This document shows, in pieces, positions 62,071 to 64,000 of a DNA stretch of 64,000 bases (position 1 is its first letter; each line of letters opens with the position of its first letter). A program made the position numbers and the translations under genes. Source of the stretch: Flavobacteriales bacterium (lineage in GTDB: Bacteria > Bacteroidota > Bacteroidia > Flavobacteriales_F > PHOS-HE28); NCBI GenBank assembly GCA_016719225.1, contig JADKAN010000002.1, positions 1,023,672-1,087,671 on the forward strand. The letters run 5' to 3'. The notes beneath the pieces are model-generated. The model saw only the letters and a list, made by a program, of their open reading frames with translations, made no database searches and was not told where the DNA came from.

Positions 62071-62078
62071 CAAATGTA
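62071..62078 (-). promoter_or_regulatory. -7 promoter box of mntR-mntH
   Basis: The minus strand reads TACATTTG, an exact consensus match, five bases before the mntR ATG. This again predicts a leaderless message. Confidence 0.6.
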
Positions 62079-62095
62079 GGATGGAAATTAAATGA

Positions 62096-62109
62096 TTAGG
62101 CAAGACTAA
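62096..62109. promoter_or_regulatory. Probable MntR operator
   Basis: TTAGGCAAGACTAA is a dyad with TTAG/CTAA ends, like DtxR/MntR operators. It covers the expected -33 region of the mntR promoter, so binding would block transcription and give autoregulation. Confidence 0.6.
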
Positions 62110-62200
62110 AATATAGATTGAATGTGGATTGAATTAGAAGTCCTGTGCTCTGGGCCTCCATCGCGCATTCCTCCGCGCCTCGGCGTCCCGTTCCCACGAC

Positions 62201-63303
62201 TCACTCCAGCGAAACCATTTCCGGCCGTGCCGCGCCCAAGCCCGTGTACAGCTTGATGGCCGCGACGGCCAGCAACAGCGCGAACACATAGTTCCAGTTG
62301 GCCGTGAGGTCGAAGATGCTGCCCGCGATGAAAGGCCCTGTGGCCGCTAGTGAATAGCCAATAGCTTGTGCCATGCCGGAAAGCTTGGTAGCGGTCTCGG
62401 TATTGCTGGAGCGGACCACGATGAGGTAGAGCGAAAGCCCGAAGGCACCACCGAGTGAAAAGCCGATCATGGCCACCCAGAGCTGCACCGGCCCGAGGCC
62501 GGGGAAGATGAGGCCGAACAAGGCCACCACTTCCAAGGCGATCAGTGTGATGATGATGGAGCGTTGGTCCGGGCGCTTCCCGGCCCACAGCGGCGTGAGC
62601 AAGGAGCCGAGCACGCCGGTGGCCTGGGAAAGCGAGAGCATCCAGCCGGCGAAGACCGCGTCCTCGCCGCGCCCTTGGATCATGTCCGGAAGCCACGCCA
62701 ACACCACGTAGTATGCCAGGGATTGCAGGCCCATGAAGAGCGCCACGTTCCATGCGAGCCGGGATGCGAGAAGGGCCTTCATGGCCTGCTTGTAGCTCCC
62801 CGGTGGCCGCACATACTTGGAGCGCGAAACTTGCGGAAGCCAGAGCAGGAGCGCCATCGCCCCCAGCGCCGCCCAAACGGCCAATGCGCCGCGCCAGCCC
62901 TGGGAGAGGCCTCTCGCCAGCGGCACCGTGATGCCGGCGGCAAAAGCGGCACCAAACCCATGGCACCGGAATACATGCTGGTCATCAAGCCAACTTCTTG
63001 GAGAAGCTCTGCTTGACCAGCCCGGGCAGCAGCACGTTCCCGAAGGCGATGGCGATGCTGAGCAAAAGCGTGCCGATGTAAAGCGTGAACACGGCAGGGA
63101 TGGAGCGCACCGCGATGCCGATGGTGAGCAGGCCCATGGCCGCTGCCAACATGCCGGGAATGCCGTAGCGCCGGGTGACCAAGGGCGCTACCTGGGCGAG
63201 TCGAGGCGAAGGCCAACAGCGGCAAGGTGGTCAGCAGGCCCAGCATGGTGTTGGACAGCCCGGTGCCGCCGAATTGCTTAATAAGCATATGCCAATGCAG
63301 CAT
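62201..63303 (-). pseudogene. CynX/NimT-type MFS transporter, frameshifted and N-terminally short
   Basis: Three frames join into one MFS protein: MLIKQFGGTGLSNTMLGLLT to LLAFAS; VTRRYGIPGMLAAAMGLL to LPGLVKQSFSKK; and PLARGLSQGWRGALAVWAAL to the end MVSLE. Shifts lie near 63195, 62998 and 62945. The usual first membrane helix before GLSNT is not found. CynX-like proteins move cyanate, nitroimidazole or other small anions; the substrate is unknown. Confidence 0.75.
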
Positions 63304-63347
63304 TGTTATTGTTTATACCAATTCGAATGGATCCTTAGCTTTGGAAC

Positions 63348-63599
63348 ATGCCGAAGGACCCCACCGGAGAGGAAACCTCTGTTTTTGAACAGGTACAAGC
63401 CGTTTTCAGGAAGGAGCTGGGACTACCGGGCCTGGAGCTTTCACTCCCCACACACCTGCCGACATCCCGAAGTGGGATTCACTGCGCTCCATGATCCTGC
63501 GCAATTGGAGAAGCACTTCAACGTGCGCGTTGGTGTGGAGAAGGCGATGAGCATTAAAAGTGTGGGCTTATCCGGGTGGCGGCCTTGAAGACAAGTTGA
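63348..63599 (+). pseudogene. Acyl carrier protein-like gene, frameshifted
   Basis: The start MPKDPTGEETSVFEQVQAVF leads to RKELGLPG. With frame corrections DIPKWDSLRSMIL follows, where DSL holds the phosphopantetheine Ser, then QLEKHFNVRVGVEKAMSIKS and a stop near 63599. The uncorrected frame loses the DSL motif. Its neighbour is a ketosynthase-like remnant, which suggests a small fatty-acid or polyketide-type locus. Confidence 0.62.
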
Positions 63600-63601
63600 C
63601 C

Positions 63602-64000
63602 ATGGATGAACGCAACGCACGAGCAGGTTCTGAAATGCGGGGCCGGGTTCTTCCAGTGCGGGTCACGGGTTGTGGCATCGGCTTTCCTGCCGGTGGTAAT
63701 GGGTGAGCAACGAAGAGGTGTATGCGCTTCGCTTCGACCGATTGGCGCACGGAAATGGCCGTGCAGGGGCGATCCTGGCTACTACGCGGCGAAACCCGTC
63801 GGCGTCGACGCTATTGGTGCAAAGGCCCCGCCAGAAAATCTGCCGGACGCACTGACCGCGATGGACCTGATGTCCGCTGCGACTCCATGCCTTTGGCCAA
63901 CGCCAGCATGAAAGCATCTGACATGGATGCCATCGATCTGTGTCACGACCACTTCGCCACTCCTATACCACCGCTGTTGCTGCCCGTCTCGCCCAACAAC
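63602..64000 (+). pseudogene. Ketosynthase-like remnant, runs off the window
   Basis: The N-terminal piece RVLPVRVTGCGIGFPAGGNG resembles a beta-ketoacyl synthase start. Only about 100 codons later, KASDMDAIDL and a frame-corrected ATPYTTAVAARLAQQ resemble the HGTATP region that normally lies some 300 residues in. The central part is therefore missing or the sequence is badly disordered. The call rests on these short matches and the ACP neighbour. Confidence 0.38.

Overview
The window is a GC-rich chromosomal segment from a member of the Bacteroidota, most likely a Flavobacteriales-type bacterium; I cannot name the genus. The evidence is the Bacteroidota -7 promoter box TAnnTTTG in front of many genes, a fused ccoNO oxidase gene with a single-haem CcoP, a DUF3078 protein, an FG-GAP/ASPIC protein with a type IX secretion-like tail, and the general gene content.

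From 1 to 46.4 kb the content is ordinary core genome and all reading frames are intact. It starts with a partial saccharopine/alanine dehydrogenase-like gene and the tmRNA gene with a strong bidirectional terminator. A minus-strand cytochrome cbb3 oxidase locus follows (ccoI, ccoS, ccoNO, ccoQ, ccoP, ccoG, ccoH and a SafE-like gene, 3.6-12.4 kb), then isocitrate dehydrogenase, dnaX, rpsF-rpsR-rplI, a threonine/serine exporter, aconitase, several outer-membrane proteins, L-2-hydroxyglutarate oxidase, purB, a tRNA-Val, a GT39 transferase, smpB, a CvfB-like protein, LemA/DUF2207, and a run of small enzymes ending in rlmF. Icd and aconitase supply TCA-cycle steps whose electrons would reach the cbb3 oxidase; tmRNA and SmpB are partners in ribosome rescue.

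From 46.4 to 58.6 kb lies an accessory region. It contains two clusters of AT-rich genes read on the minus strand and separated by imperfect inverted repeats of about 130-165 bp. These repeats have the architecture of integron attC sites: a 5' half ending in AAC, long L''/L' arms with unpaired bases, and a 3' G^TT core. Array 1 (46.46-47.85 kb) holds one two-gene cassette. Array 2 (51.86-58.39 kb) holds an oxidoreductase, VOC proteins, an AraC regulator, a GIY-YIG protein, a PD-(D/E)XK-like nuclease, a truncated WGR-like lipoprotein and four copies of a gene-less mini-cassette. Each array begins at a related attI-like sequence, and array 2 is headed by the frameshifted C-terminal end of a tyrosine recombinase. 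Between the arrays lie an HD-domain gene and a second, broken rlmF, both cut by a REP/RAYT element, followed by intact qor-like and dedA-like genes.

From 58.7 to 64 kb host-like genes return: a small membrane pair, an Nramp-UspA fusion, MntR with a visible operator, a CynX-type MFS transporter, and an ACP with a ketosynthase remnant. Apart from mntR these carry many single-base frameshifts. A drop in sequence quality near the contig end is as good an explanation as gene decay.
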